The notes: generated by a model not told the origin, from the letters alone. Numbered from the stretch's first letter, positions 27,282 to 39,297 are shown. The stretch is DNA of 64,000 nt from Variovorax soli NBRC 106424 (GCF_001591385.1 NZ_BCUU01000002.1:62001-126000), one strand, 5' to 3'. Program-made: numbers and translations.

Positions 27282-27623
27282 TCAGCGGCGGGAGCGCACC
27301 TTGATGCGCAGGCTGCTCACGTGCCAGCCGCGCAGGCGCAGCCGTCCCAGCAGCATGGGAATCATCTGGCGCAGCTTGGCGGCTGCCGCATTGCTGCCCA
27401 CCAGCAGGCACCACTCCTCGCCTTCGGCGGGGCCGGCCTGCACGCCCGCACGCAGATCCCTGGGAATCAGGTCCTCGACGGCACGCAACCGTTCGGCTGC
27501 GTCGCGCGCGCGCTCGGCAAGGGCCGCCAGGGTGGGCGAGGCCTCCGTGGCTTGGAGCACGGTCAGGGGGTTGAAGCGCCGGTTCACGGTCGAATTGAAG
27601 ACAGACAAGGTGGCTAAAATCAA
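27282..27623 (-). CDS. DUF721/DciA-like protein (start uncertain)
   Basis: The conserved part (about 105 residues) contains NPLTVLQATEASPTLAALAE at the N-terminus and ends in RGWHVSSLRIKV. This fits DUF721 proteins related to DciA, the ancestral loader of the replicative helicase, and such genes often sit beside secA. No ATG is close to the conserved start. TTG at 27623 or 27608 are possible; an ATG at 27689 would add an unconserved stretch. The gene is divergent from secA. Evidence is moderate because the protein is short and diverged. Confidence 0.72.
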   Translation of the reverse strand: MILATLSVFNSTVNRRFNPLTVLQATEASPTLAALAERARDAAERLRAVEDLIPRDLRAGVQAGPAEGEEWCLLVGSNAAAAKLRQMIPMLLGRLRLRGWHVSSLRIKVRSRR

Positions 27624-27781
27624 TGGTTTGCCGGCGTTCCGGCGGCCTGGGCAGCTTGCTTGGCTTGCATTTGCCAAAGATGCACCCAATTGAGCAGGCC
27701 CAAGTGTTGATATCGACTATTTTAGGAATTCAGGTCCAAGTGCCCGCATGCACAGTCTAGGTGCGGGACCGACCTCCACTC

Positions 27782-30559
<2,778 letters not shown>

Positions 30560-30592
30560 TTCGAGGAGATCAGCCCCCGTTTCGAACCGACG

Positions 30593-30638
30593 CGCCCGCG
30601 CCAGCCGGATGGATTTCCGGTGACGCGGGCGTTTTTTT
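30593..30638 (+). terminator. Intrinsic terminator of secA
   Basis: CGCCCGCG (30593-30600) pairs with CGCGGGCG (30624-30631); an inner CCGG/CCGG pair extends the stem. Seven T follow. The terminator lies 34 bases after the secA stop. Confidence 0.88.
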
Positions 30639-30679
30639 CTTGACATCATCCTCAGCGCACGTTCCCCAGGAGTAAGACG

Positions 30680-31909
30680 ATGCCCGTGAACCTTTCCGCC
30701 CCCGAGCCGGCCGCACTTTTCCCCGTGCCGGGCGTTCGAATCGGCGTTGCCGAAGCCGGCATCCGCAAGGCCAACCGCAAGGACCTGACCGTGGTGCTGG
30801 TCGACGAAGGCGCGGCCGTGGGCGGCGTGTTCACGCAGAACCGTTTCTGCGCCGCGCCGGTGCAGGTCTGCCGCGAGCACCTGCAGAAGAACTTCGGCAT
30901 CCGCGCGATGGTCATCAATACCGGCAATGCCAATGCCGGCACCGGCGAAGACGGCCTGGCCCGCACGCGCGCCACCTGCATCGCCCTGGCCCGCAAGCTG
31001 GAGATCGCGCCCGAGGAGGTGCTGCCGTTCTCCACCGGCGTGATCATGGAGCCGCTGCCCATCGACCGCATCGAAGCGGGCCTGCCCGCCGCCCTGGCCG
31101 ACGCCAGGCCCGACAACTGGGCGCGTGCGGCCGAAGGCATCATGACCACCGACACGATTCCCAAGGCGTTCAGCGCCAAGGTGAAGATCGGCGGTGCCGA
31201 GGTCACCATCAGCGGCATCAGCAAGGGCGCCGGCATGATCCGGCCCAACATGGCGACCATGCTGGGCTTCATGGCGACCGACGCGCGCATCGACCCGGCG
31301 CTGGTCCAGCCGCTGGCCAGGCAATTGGCTGACGCATCGTTCAACCGCGTGACCATCGATGGCGATACGTCGACCAACGATTCCTTCGTGGTCATTGCCA
31401 CGCAGAAGGCGGCGAATCCCGTCATCACCTCGCTCGAGTCGGCCGATGGGCAGGCACTGCTCCAGGCCATGCAGGACGTGGCCCGGCAGCTGGCGCAGGC
31501 CATCGTGCGGGACGGCGAGGGCGCCACCAAGTTCATCACCGTGCGCGTCGAAGGCGGCCGCAATGACGCCGAGTGCCGGCAGGTGGCCTACGCCATCGCC
31601 CACTCGCCCCTGGTCAAGACGGCATTCTTCGCCAGCGACCCGAACCTGGGCCGCATCCTGGCGGCCGTGGGCTATGCCGGCATCAAGGATCTCGACCAGA
31701 CCGGCATCGACCTGTACCTGGACGATGTGCATGTGGCCGTCAAGGGCGGCCGCAATCCTGCGTATAAGGAAGAAGACGGCCAGCGCGTGATGAAGAAGAG
31801 CGAGATCACGGTGCGCGTGGTGCTGGGCCGTGGCGAGGCCGCCGACACGGTGTGGACCTGCGACCTGAGCCACGACTACGTCTCCATCAACGCTGATTAC
31901 CGTTCCTGA
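30680..31909 (+). CDS. argJ: Bifunctional ornithine acetyltransferase / N-acetylglutamate synthase
   Basis: A 409-residue ArgJ. The precursor is cleaved before the nucleophile T193 in [13 protein letters not shown], producing alpha and beta chains. The N-terminal [13 protein letters not shown] near residue 77 forms the oxyanion region, and [12 protein letters not shown] near 235 is conserved in the beta chain. ArgJ recycles the acetyl group from N-acetylornithine to glutamate in arginine synthesis. SD-like AGGAGTAAG precedes the ATG. Two genes follow closely (gaps of 9 bases and a 4-base overlap). Confidence 0.97.
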   Translation: MPVNLSAPEPAALFPVPGVRIGVAEAGIRKANRKDLTVVLVDEGAAVGGVFTQNRFCAAPVQVCREHLQKNFGIRAMVINTGNANAGTGEDGLARTRATCIALARKLEIAPEEVLPFSTGVIMEPLPIDRIEAGLPAALADARPDNWARAAEGIMTTDTIPKAFSAKVKIGGAEVTISGISKGAGMIRPNMATMLGFMATDARIDPALVQPLARQLADASFNRVTIDGDTSTNDSFVVIATQKAANPVITSLESADGQALLQAMQDVARQLAQAIVRDGEGATKFITVRVEGGRNDAECRQVAYAIAHSPLVKTAFFASDPNLGRILAAVGYAGIKDLDQTGIDLYLDDVHVAVKGGRNPAYKEEDGQRVMKKSEITVRVVLGRGEAADTVWTCDLSHDYVSINADYRS

Positions 31910-31918
31910 TCCAGCGCA

Positions 31919-32794
31919 ATGAACGAGAAATTCGAACACCTGATCGAACGGGCCGAGCAGCTCATCTCCCGCATCGAATCGATCCTGCCGCAGCCGCTGG
32001 CCGCGCCGGCCGACTGGAATGCGTCCATCGCCTGGCGCTACCGCCGCCGCAGCTCGGGCCACGGCACGCTGGAGCCGGTGCGCCACGTGGCGACCATGGC
32101 GCTGGACGACCTCAAGGAAATCGACCAACAGAAGGAAAAGATCGAGCGCAACACGCGCCAGTTCGTCCAGGGCAAGCCGGCCAACAACGTGCTGCTGACG
32201 GGCGCGCGCGGCACCGGCAAGTCGTCGCTGATCCGCGCTTGCCTGCACGCCTATGCGCCGCAGGGCCTGCGTTTGATCGAAGTGGACAAGGCCGAACTGG
32301 TGGACCTGCCGGACATCATCGAGGTGGTGTCGCAGCGCCCCGAGAAGTTCATCATCTTCAGCGACGACCTCAGCTTCGATGAAGGCGAGGCCGGCTACAA
32401 GGCGCTCAAGTCGATCCTGGACGGCTCGGTGGCCGCCTCCACGCCCAACGTGCTGATCTACGCCACCAGCAACCGGCGCCACCTGCTGCCGGAGTACATG
32501 AAGGACAACCTCACCTACACCCACACGGACGACGGCGAGGTGCATCCGGGCGAGGTGATCGAGGAGAAGATCTCGTTGTCCGAGCGCTTCGGCCTCTGGG
32601 TGAGCTTCTATCCCTTCACCCAGGCGGAGTACCTGGCGATCGTCGGGCAATGGCTCTCGCACTTCGGCGTCAGCGCCCAGGACGTCGAGGCGGCCCGGCC
32701 CGAGGCGCTCGTGTGGGCGCTGGAGCGCGGTTCGCGCAGCGGCCGCGTCGCCTTCCAGTTTGCGCGCGACTACGCGGGGCGTGCCGCGTCATGA
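31919..32794 (+). CDS. DUF815-family AAA ATPase
   Basis: A 291-residue P-loop ATPase. Walker A is GARGTGKSSLIRACL near residue 97, and FIIFSDDLSFDEGEAGYKAL near 145 carries the Walker B acidic pair. YATSNRRHLLPEY resembles sensor 1, and the C-terminal part looks like an AAA lid. The family (DUF815) is widely conserved next to argJ and mutT in betaproteobacteria, but its task is unknown. The stop overlaps the mutT start by four bases, so it is probably translationally coupled. Confidence 0.9.
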   Translation: MNEKFEHLIERAEQLISRIESILPQPLAAPADWNASIAWRYRRRSSGHGTLEPVRHVATMALDDLKEIDQQKEKIERNTRQFVQGKPANNVLLTGARGTGKSSLIRACLHAYAPQGLRLIEVDKAELVDLPDIIEVVSQRPEKFIIFSDDLSFDEGEAGYKALKSILDGSVAASTPNVLIYATSNRRHLLPEYMKDNLTYTHTDDGEVHPGEVIEEKISLSERFGLWVSFYPFTQAEYLAIVGQWLSHFGVSAQDVEAARPEALVWALERGSRSGRVAFQFARDYAGRAAS

Positions 32795-33204
32795 GCGAGC
32801 CGCGCAAGCACACCGAAGTCGCGGTCGGCATTCTGATTCGTGCCGACGGCGCATTGCTGCTGTCCACCCGGCCGGAAGGCAAGCCCTACGCGGGCTACTG
32901 GGAGTTTCCGGGCGGCAAGATCGAGGCCGGAGAAACCGTGGAAGAAGCGCTGCGGCGCGAACTGCACGAAGAGCTGGGCATCACCATCGGTGGCGCCCAG
33001 GTCTGGAAAACCACCGAGCACGACTACCCGCATGCCCTGGTGCGCCTGCACTGGTGCAAGGTGCACGAGTGGACTGGCGAATTCGAGATGCGCGAAGGCC
33101 AGGCCATGTGCTGGCAGCAGTTGCCGCTGGACGTGAGCCCGGTGCTGCCCGGCGCCATGCCGGTGCTTGAGTGGATGGCCCAGGAGCGCGGCCTGGCCGC
33201 GTAG
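32791..33204 (+). CDS. mutT: NUDIX hydrolase, MutT-type (8-oxo-dGTP diphosphatase)
   Basis: A 137-residue NUDIX protein. The box matches the consensus exactly from G42 to I64, with E48, R56, E57, E60 and E61 in place (GETVEEALRRELHEELGI). The flanking GYWEFPGGKIE and the size fit MutT, which hydrolyses oxidised guanine nucleotides and prevents A-to-C transversions. The ATG overlaps the stop of the DUF815 gene. MutT specificity is likely but rests on similarity only. Confidence 0.9.
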   Translation: MSEPRKHTEVAVGILIRADGALLLSTRPEGKPYAGYWEFPGGKIEAGETVEEALRRELHEELGITIGGAQVWKTTEHDYPHALVRLHWCKVHEWTGEFEMREGQAMCWQQLPLDVSPVLPGAMPVLEWMAQERGLAA

Positions 33205-33221
33205 GCCGCGCTGCCCCTGCG

Positions 33222-33431
33222 CTATTGCAGGCGCGGGTCGCCGAAGGGCTCGTCGTCCGGCGGCGCTTCCGCCGGCAGGGTGAACTCCTCGCTGGCCCAG
33301 GCGCCCAGGTCGATCCCCTTGCAGCGCGCGCTGCAGAAAGGCCGGTAGGGGTTGCTGCTGGCGTAGACGCTGTCCTGCCCGCAGGCAGGGCATTTCACGA
33401 TGCGCGCGGCAAAGCTGCCTTCGTCCGTCAT
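33222..33431 (-). CDS. yacG: DNA gyrase inhibitor / zinc-binding protein YacG
   Basis: A 69-residue zinc protein. The four ligands are in CPACGQDSVY (residues 15 and 18) and FCSARCKGIDLG (about 33 and 37), followed by the acidic-aromatic segment GAWASEEFTLPAE. YacG binds GyrB and inhibits gyrase in Escherichia coli. The arrangement coaE-zapD-yacG is conserved between betaproteobacteria and gammaproteobacteria, which supports the assignment. Confidence 0.93.
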   Translation of the reverse strand: MTDEGSFAARIVKCPACGQDSVYASSNPYRPFCSARCKGIDLGAWASEEFTLPAEAPPDDEPFGDPRLQ

Positions 33432-33441
33432 GGCGTGTGTC

Positions 33442-34233
33442 TCAGGCGCAGAGCGTCAGCTCGAAGGCCGCGTCGTCGGTGCTCTGGTGCAGCCGGTCGT
33501 CGGCCTCGTGCCGCATCAGCCGCACCGACACCATCAGGCGGTTGCCGCTGATCTCCGGAATGAGGCCCAGTGCCGGGTCGATGCGCAGGCGCAGCAGCTG
33601 GAAGCTGCGCCCTTGCGGAAGCGTCTGCTGGTAGGTGCCGCCGGTGGCGATGACCTTGTAGGGCACGTCGGCGTCGCGCAGCAGCTTGAGCAGCAGGTAC
33701 ACCGCCTCGGCCATGGGCGCGAGCGTGCCGGCCCATTTCTCGACGTCGGCGCGGCGCGCCGCGGCCGGTCGGTGCTGCCAGGCGTAGTAGGCCGGCAGAT
33801 CGAACTCGCAGGTGCCGCCCGGAATGTTGGCGCGGCTGCGGATGCTCATCAGCCATTCGCTCTCGGTCAAGGTCTGTCCGGCCTTGCCGTGAATGGCGTT
33901 GAGCGTGTTGAAGTTGCGCTCCAGCTGCCCGATGACCTGCTCCAGCATCTTTTCCGAGATGGCCGGATTGCCGCGATAACTCGCGAAGATGGTCTTGTGC
34001 TTCTCAAGATCGCGAAGGATGTCGGACTTGAGGTCGGCGCGCGCAGTCACATCCATGATCTCGAAGATCGTGACCAGCGCGTAGTGGTGCGACAGCGGGG
34101 AATCGGCGGGCACCAGTTCGCCCAGGCGGCGGAACAGGTGCTCCAGACGAAGGTAGGTCCGGATGCGCTCGTTGAAGGGGTACTCGTAAAGGATCACGCG
34201 GCTCGGTTTCCAGTCGAGGTCATCATAGTTCAC
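33442..34233 (-). CDS. zapD: Cell division protein ZapD (FtsZ-bundling)
   Basis: A 263-residue ZapD. SRVILYEYPFNERIRTYLRL near residue 11 is the N-terminal signature, QLERNFNTLNAI and SRANIPGGTCEFDLPAYYAW are conserved further in, and the C-terminal half is the beta-rich domain. ZapD crosslinks FtsZ filaments at the division ring. The start is GTG at 34233, which is just where similarity begins; the longer frame reading into coaE is antisense-like noise. It overlaps coaE by four bases. Confidence 0.93.
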   Translation of the reverse strand: MNYDDLDWKPSRVILYEYPFNERIRTYLRLEHLFRRLGELVPADSPLSHHYALVTIFEIMDVTARADLKSDILRDLEKHKTIFASYRGNPAISEKMLEQVIGQLERNFNTLNAIHGKAGQTLTESEWLMSIRSRANIPGGTCEFDLPAYYAWQHRPAAARRADVEKWAGTLAPMAEAVYLLLKLLRDADVPYKVIATGGTYQQTLPQGRSFQLLRLRIDPALGLIPEISGNRLMVSVRLMRHEADDRLHQSTDDAAFELTLCA

Positions 34234-34841
34234 AGTGGTGCAGCGCTGGCGTTTCCGGCCCACAGGCGCCACAAGGCACGCACCTCGTCCTCGAGTTGCG
34301 CAAGCGTCAGATTCTCGTTGCAAATCACCGCATCGGCAGCCGCGCGGCGCAATGGCCTGCTGGCCTGCTGGGCGATGACGGCCCGCACGGCCTCGGATGT
34401 CCATGCGGAGCGTGCCACGACTCGTTGCAATTGAATCTCTTCGCTTGCATCGACCACCAGCACCCGCTCGACGATGGCGCGCCAGCGCTTGGATTCGACC
34501 AGCAGCGGCACGTCGAAGACGATCAGTGCGCCGGTGGCGGCCTGGGCCTGGCGTTCGCACTCCTGGCCGATCAGGGGGTGCAGGATGGATTCGAGCTTGC
34601 GCTTGGTCTCGGGGTGGCCGAAGGCCAGTTCACGCATGCGTGCCCGATCGAGACCGCCGTCGGGCGCGACCAGTTCGGGGCCGAACGCGGCGGCAATGGC
34701 CGGCATGGCCGCGCCGCCCGGGGCGGCCAGGGCGCGCGCAATGCCGTCGGTGTCGATCAGGCTGGCGCCTTGCGCCACCAGCATGGCAGCCACGGTGCTC
34801 TTGCCGCTGCCGATGCCACCGGTCAGGCCGATGCGTCGCAT
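34230..34841 (-). CDS. coaE: Dephospho-CoA kinase
   Basis: A 203-residue P-loop kinase for the last step of coenzyme A synthesis. Walker A is IGLTGGIGSGKST at residues 4-16, the substrate motif DTDGIARAL is near 33, and VFDVPLLVESKRW near 109 is the dephospho-CoA kinase signature. Its start lies 10 bases after the pilD stop on the same strand, so it is probably transcribed together with the pilus genes, an order common in this group. Confidence 0.97.
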   Translation of the reverse strand: MRRIGLTGGIGSGKSTVAAMLVAQGASLIDTDGIARALAAPGGAAMPAIAAAFGPELVAPDGGLDRARMRELAFGHPETKRKLESILHPLIGQECERQAQAATGALIVFDVPLLVESKRWRAIVERVLVVDASEEIQLQRVVARSAWTSEAVRAVIAQQASRPLRRAAADAVICNENLTLAQLEDEVRALWRLWAGNASAAPL

Positions 34842-34851
34842 GGACAAGGGC

Positions 34852-35817
34852 TCAGAGCGACAGCGCGCCCAGGGGGAATGCGAAGGGGATCCATTGCCGC
34901 ACAGTATCGGGCCCCAGCGCCAGGCAGACGAGCCCCGCGCCGGCCAGGAAGGGACCGAAGGCAATAGGAATGTTCTTGTGGGCCAGCCGGCCCGCCACCA
35001 GCATGATCGAGCCGAGCACCGCCCCCACCAGCGAAGACACCAGCACGATGGCGATCAGGTAGTCCGCGCCGAGCCAGGCTCCCATGGCCGCGAGCAGCTT
35101 GAAGTCGCCATAGCCCATGCCTTCCTTGCCCGTGGCCAGCCGATAGGCGTGATAGATGAGCCACAGGCCCAGGTAGCCGAACACCGCGCCCCAGACGGCC
35201 GATGGCAGCGACACGCCCGTGAGCCCCGCCGCCGCCCCGATCAGCCCCAGCCAGAGCAGGACGTAGTTGATCGAATCGGGCAGGTACTGGGTGTCCAGGT
35301 CGATCAGGAACTGGCAAATGAGCAGGGCCGCGAAGGCGGCCCACAGCGCGCCCGTCAGGCTCAGGCCGAAGCGCCAGGCACACAGCGCGAAAAGGGCGCC
35401 GGTGACCAGTTCCACGATGGGATAGCGCACGCTGATCGGTGCCTTGCACGCGGCGCAGCGGCCGCGCAGGAACAGGTAGCTCAGCACCGGCACGTTCTGA
35501 TAGAAGCGGATCGGCGCGCCGCAATGCCCGCAGCGCGAGGCCGGCCGCGACAGGTTGAAGGGCGGCAGCGCATCCAGCGACTTCGCGGCTTCGTCCGCTG
35601 CCGCCTCCAGGGCCGGCGGCGTGTCGGCCTTGGGGCCGAACACGAGGCTCCACAGCGAGGGAATTCCTTCGACCTTGGCCAGGTTGCCCACCGCGTCGTT
35701 CAGCCACTGCCGGTACATCATGACCGGCGTGCGGTAGACCACCACGTTCAGAAAGCTGCCCACGAGCAAACCCAGGACGCCGGCCAGTGCGGCGTCGAAC
35801 CCTTGCGAAACCAGCAT
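34852..35817 (-). CDS. pilD: Type IV prepilin peptidase / N-methyltransferase
   Basis: A 321-residue inner-membrane protein with about seven helices. The N-terminal domain carries two zinc-binding CxxC pairs (CGHCGAP and CAACKAP). The peptidase aspartates lie in LIDLDTQYLPD and in GMGYGDFKLLAAMGAWLG. PilD removes the leader from prepilins and methylates the new N-terminus. Between the first helix and the first CxxC there is a longer insert (about residues 35-90) than in many homologues. Its ATG overlaps the pilC stop (ATGA-type). Confidence 0.96.
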   Translation of the reverse strand: MLVSQGFDAALAGVLGLLVGSFLNVVVYRTPVMMYRQWLNDAVGNLAKVEGIPSLWSLVFGPKADTPPALEAAADEAAKSLDALPPFNLSRPASRCGHCGAPIRFYQNVPVLSYLFLRGRCAACKAPISVRYPIVELVTGALFALCAWRFGLSLTGALWAAFAALLICQFLIDLDTQYLPDSINYVLLWLGLIGAAAGLTGVSLPSAVWGAVFGYLGLWLIYHAYRLATGKEGMGYGDFKLLAAMGAWLGADYLIAIVLVSSLVGAVLGSIMLVAGRLAHKNIPIAFGPFLAGAGLVCLALGPDTVRQWIPFAFPLGALSL

Positions 35818-37040
35818 CAGACGACCTGGCCGAGCTTGAAGATGGGCAGGTACATCGACACCACGATGCCGCCGATGATCACGCCCAGGAACACGATGAT
35901 GATCGGCTCCATGAGGCTGGACAGGCCCGCCACCATGTCGTCGACTTCCTGTTCGTAGAACTCGGCCGCCTTGCCCAGCATGTGGTCGATGGAGCCGGAT
36001 TCTTCGCCGATGGCCGTCATCTGCAGCACCATCGAGGGGAAGATGTTGGCGTTGGTCATGGCGCTCGTCAGGCTGGTGCCGGTCGAGACTTCCTGCTGGA
36101 TCTTGGTCGTGGCTTGCGCGTAGACCGAATTGCCCGAGGCGCCGCCCACGGAGTCGAGCGCTTCGACCAGCGGCACGCCGGCCGCGAACATGGTGGAGAG
36201 GGTGCGCGTCCAGCGCGCGATGCACGACTTTTCCACCAGTTCGCCGAAGATCGGCAGCTTCAGCAGCAGGCGGTCCATGAACTGCTGCACGCGTTCATTG
36301 CGCTTCCAGGCCTGGAAGAAGAAGTACAGGCCGCCGCCGATCACGCCGAAGATCAGCCACCAGTAGGACACGAAGAACTCGCTCATGCCCATCACGAACA
36401 GGGTGGGCGCGGGCAGGTCGGCGCCGAAGGAGGTGAACACCTGCTTGAAGGCCGGGATCACGAAGATCATGATGATGGCCACCACCACGAAGGCCACCAC
36501 GATCACCGACGTGGGATACATCAGCGCCGACTTGATCTTGGACTTGATCGCCTCGGTCTTCTCCATGTAGGTGGCCAGGCGGTCGAGCAGTTCTTCCAGG
36601 ATACCGGCCGCCTCACCCGCCTCGACCAGGTTGCAGTAGAGGCTGTCGAAGTACTTCGGGAACTTGCGGAAGGCCGAGGACAGCGAGGTGCCGGTCTCGA
36701 CGTCCGCGCGGATGTCGTTGAGCAGCTTGGACACGCTCGGGTTGGCGTTGCCGCGGCCGACGATGTCGAAGGCCTGCAGCAGCGGCACGCCGGCCTTCAT
36801 CATCGTGGCCAGCTGGCGCGTGAAGATGGCGATGTCCTTGGGCTTGATCGCCTTGCCCGAGCTCATCTTCTTCTTCTTGATCTTGGTCGTCAGCACGCCC
36901 TGGCGGCGCAGCGAGGCAATGACCTGGTTCTCGCCGGCGGCACGGACTTCGCCGCGAACGGTCTTGCCGTTGCGGTCCTTGCCTTCCCATTCGAAGACGA
37001 ATTCCTTGTGCGTGATGCGAGGCGTTGCTGCGGTGGCCAT
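35817..37040 (-). CDS. pilC: Type IV pilus inner-membrane platform protein
   Basis: A 407-residue GspF/PilC protein with two repeated cytoplasmic helical domains (about residues 70-190 and 275-390) and three membrane helices (about 175-195, 225-245 and 375-400). FTRQLATMMKAGVPLLQAFD and RTLSTMFAAGVPLVEALD are the duplicated signatures. PilC couples the motor ATPases to pilin entry and exit. The N-terminal FVFEWEGKDRNGKTVRGEV is typical. The gene lies 23 bases after pilB. Confidence 0.97.
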   Translation of the reverse strand: MATAATPRITHKEFVFEWEGKDRNGKTVRGEVRAAGENQVIASLRRQGVLTTKIKKKKMSSGKAIKPKDIAIFTRQLATMMKAGVPLLQAFDIVGRGNANPSVSKLLNDIRADVETGTSLSSAFRKFPKYFDSLYCNLVEAGEAAGILEELLDRLATYMEKTEAIKSKIKSALMYPTSVIVVAFVVVAIIMIFVIPAFKQVFTSFGADLPAPTLFVMGMSEFFVSYWWLIFGVIGGGLYFFFQAWKRNERVQQFMDRLLLKLPIFGELVEKSCIARWTRTLSTMFAAGVPLVEALDSVGGASGNSVYAQATTKIQQEVSTGTSLTSAMTNANIFPSMVLQMTAIGEESGSIDHMLGKAAEFYEQEVDDMVAGLSSLMEPIIIVFLGVIIGGIVVSMYLPIFKLGQVV

Positions 37041-37063
37041 CAGTTCTTCTCCGGTGCGCCGTG

Positions 37064-38797
37064 TTATTCGTTGGTGACTGCCACCACTTCTTCAAGCGAT
37101 GTCAGGCCCTGCATGACTTTCTGCAAACCCGATTGACGCAGGGTCCGCACGCCTTCGGCCTCGGCCTGCTTGGCGATATCGAGCGCGCTGCCGTCGCGCA
37201 GAATGATCTTCTGGATCTCTTCGCTGATCGGCATCACCTGGTAGATGCCCACCCGGCCCTTGTAGCCGCCGTTGCAGGCCGAGCAGCCCACCGCGCGATA
37301 CGGCTTCCAGGTGCCATTGATTTCGGCCGGCTTGAAGCCGGCGTCGAGCAGCGCCTGGCGCGGCACGTCGTGCACTTCGCGGCACACGGTGCAGAGCCGG
37401 CGCGCCAGGCGCTGGGCCGTGATCAGGATCACGCTGGATGCGATGTTGAAGGGCGCAATGCCCATGTTGCGCATGCGCGTAAGCGTGGTGGGCGCATCGT
37501 TGGTGTGCAGCGTCGACAGCACCAGGTGGCCCGTCTGCGCCGCCTTGATGGAGATGTCCGCCGTTTCCAGGTCGCGGATTTCGCCCACCATGATGATGTC
37601 CGGATCCTGGCGCAGGAAGGCCCGCAGCGCGGTCGCAAAGGTCAGGCCCGCCTTCTCGTTGACGTTGACCTGGTTGACGCCGGGCAGGTTGATTTCGGAC
37701 GGGTCTTCCGCCGTGGCGATGTTCACGCCCGGCTTGTTGAGCAGGTTCAGGCAGGTGTAGAGCGACACCGTCTTGCCCGAGCCGGTGGGGCCGGTGACCA
37801 GCACCATGCCGTACGGGCGGCCGATGGCGGCCAGCAGCCGTTCCTTCTCGACGGCGTCGTAGCCGAGGGCGTCGATGCCCAGGCGTGCGCTGCTGGGGTC
37901 GAGAATACGGATCACGATCTTCTCGCCGAACAGCGTCGGCAAGGTGCTCACCCGGAAATCGATGACGCGTTCCGGCCCGATCTTGAGCTTCATCCGGCCG
38001 TCTTGCGGAATGCGCTTTTCGGAGATGTCCAGCCGCGAGATCACCTTGATGCGCGAGGCCAGCTTCTCCTTGATGACCACCGGCGGCGTGGCCACTTCGC
38101 GCAGTTCGCCGTCGACCCGGAAGCGCACCCGGTAGTTGTGCTCGTAGGGCTCGAAGTGAATGTCGGACGCCCGCATGCTGAAGGCGTCGAGCAGCATTTT
38201 GTGCAGGAAGCGCACCACCGGCGCGTCTTCGACTTCGGCGCTGGCCTGGTCGGTGCTTTCCTGCGTTTCGGTGGAGGTCTCGTCGAACTCGAACTCGACG
38301 CCGACGATGCTGTCGATGGTCTCGGCCGCGCTCACGGCTGCGGCCTCGATCATGCGCGAAAGCTTGTCGTACTCCGCGATGACCCAGTCCACGCCCATCT
38401 GCGACGCGAACTTGATCTTTTCGACCGCCTGCTGGTCCGACGGGTCGGCCGTGGCCACGATCAGGCGGTTGTTGCGCTTGCTCAGGACCACGATGCGGTA
38501 GGCCTGGCACATCTTGGGGTCGAGCAGGTCCTTGGGCAGGCGCTGCGGGTCGACCGCATCCAGGTCGAGCAGGGGCGCACCGAAGGCGCTCGAGAGCGTA
38601 TGAGCGAGGTCGGCAGGCGACACGGCGCCTGTTCCCGTCAGTTCGGCAATGAAACTGCTGCGCGCGCTTTGCGAGCGTTGGTAGATTTCCTCGGCCGTGC
38701 GGGCCTGCAGCTTGCCCGCCGAGATGAGCGCGCGCGCCAGCCCCGGCAATGCAACGGGCGCGTTGTCCTTAGCGAGGGGTTCTGCAGCAGCAGCCAT
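37064..38797 (-). CDS. pilB: Type IV pilus assembly ATPase
   Basis: A 577-residue GspE/PilB motor. The N-terminal MshEN-like domains (about residues 30-180) are followed by the ATPase core with Walker A GPTGSGKTVSLYTCL (K342), Asp box and His box (LRQDPDIIMVGEIRD, LSTLHTNDAP), and a zinc site formed by CTVCRE and CSACNGG near 470-515. It powers pilus extension. The order pilB-pilC-pilD is the usual one. A 16-base palindrome lies about 155 bases upstream. No pilT or pilA is in the window. Confidence 0.97.
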   Translation of the reverse strand: MAAAAEPLAKDNAPVALPGLARALISAGKLQARTAEEIYQRSQSARSSFIAELTGTGAVSPADLAHTLSSAFGAPLLDLDAVDPQRLPKDLLDPKMCQAYRIVVLSKRNNRLIVATADPSDQQAVEKIKFASQMGVDWVIAEYDKLSRMIEAAAVSAAETIDSIVGVEFEFDETSTETQESTDQASAEVEDAPVVRFLHKMLLDAFSMRASDIHFEPYEHNYRVRFRVDGELREVATPPVVIKEKLASRIKVISRLDISEKRIPQDGRMKLKIGPERVIDFRVSTLPTLFGEKIVIRILDPSSARLGIDALGYDAVEKERLLAAIGRPYGMVLVTGPTGSGKTVSLYTCLNLLNKPGVNIATAEDPSEINLPGVNQVNVNEKAGLTFATALRAFLRQDPDIIMVGEIRDLETADISIKAAQTGHLVLSTLHTNDAPTTLTRMRNMGIAPFNIASSVILITAQRLARRLCTVCREVHDVPRQALLDAGFKPAEINGTWKPYRAVGCSACNGGYKGRVGIYQVMPISEEIQKIILRDGSALDIAKQAEAEGVRTLRQSGLQKVMQGLTSLEEVVAVTNE

Positions 38798-39141
38798 TCA
38801 AGGGGTCGTAAAAACCGTCACAAAATGATTCTTGGATCATCGCTGATCGATTCCGGGGCGTAAACCGCCGGTCCGGGCTGTATCGCGAAACATTTGGCAT
38901 TACTCCGCCAATTCCGCCTTGGGAAAGGAGCACCGTCTCTCCACACAGGTAGAGGTTGCGCGCAACCTTACAAAAGGATAGCGCACCAGAGGCGGCGAAG
39001 GCCCACTGTCATGGCGCCGTTACCGAAGGTGTCGACTTCGCGCCACGTTTGCTCTTGACGGGAGTTCTCTTGGATTAAGCCGAAGGAATGCGGCCGGCAA
39101 ATTGCTGCAAGCGGCGTGGACAGGTCGCGGGAGAGGCAATG
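38798..39141. other. Non-coding region upstream of pilB
   Basis: About 340 bases without a credible gene on either strand. It should contain the pilB promoter on the minus strand, but I find no convincing sigma-54 or sigma-70 pair. The one clear structure is the palindrome at 38953-38968. Base composition is lower in GC than in the neighbouring genes, as expected for a regulatory region. Confidence 0.5.
38953..38968. promoter_or_regulatory. Perfect 16-base palindrome upstream of pilB
   Basis: AGGTTGCGCGCAACCT is perfectly self-complementary and lies about 155 bases before the pilB start codon. It has the size and symmetry of a binding site for a dimeric regulator. No T-tract follows, so it is not a terminator. 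Confidence 0.4.
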
Positions 39142-39176
39142 AAAAAGGCCAGTCTTCCGCGAAGAAGACTGGCCTT
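39142..39176 (-). terminator. Intrinsic terminator of tRNA-Lys
   Basis: AAGGCCAGTCTTC (39145-39157) pairs perfectly with GAAGACTGGCCTT (39164-39176) around a six-base loop. Read on the minus strand the stem is followed by TTTTT. It ends transcription of the tRNA-Lys gene. Confidence 0.88.
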
Positions 39177-39182
39177 GTATGT

Positions 39183-39258
39183 TGGTGGGCCCTGAGTGAC
39201 TCGAACACTCGACCTACGGATTAAGAGTCCGCTGCTCTACCAACTGAGCTAAGAGCCC
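39183..39258 (-). tRNA. tRNA-Lys (anticodon CTT)
   Basis: On the minus strand the cloverleaf is complete: acceptor GGGCTCT/AGGGCCC with one G-T pair, D-arm GCTC/GAGC, anticodon stem GCGGA/TCCGT with loop CTCTTAA (CTT reads AAG), T-loop TTCGAGT, discriminator A and encoded CCA. A consensus TATAAT lies 33 bases upstream and a terminator follows. Confidence 0.96.
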
Positions 39259-39291
39259 CTGAAAGCATTGCTGTTTTCAGGCAATCCAAAA

Positions 39292-39297
39292 ATTATA
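39292..39297 (-). promoter_or_regulatory. -10 element of tRNA-Lys
   Basis: On the minus strand the hexamer reads TATAAT, a perfect consensus. TGAAGA 17 bases further upstream is a possible weak -35. The short leader between promoter and tRNA can form a hairpin (CCTGAAA with TTTCAGG). Confidence 0.6.
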
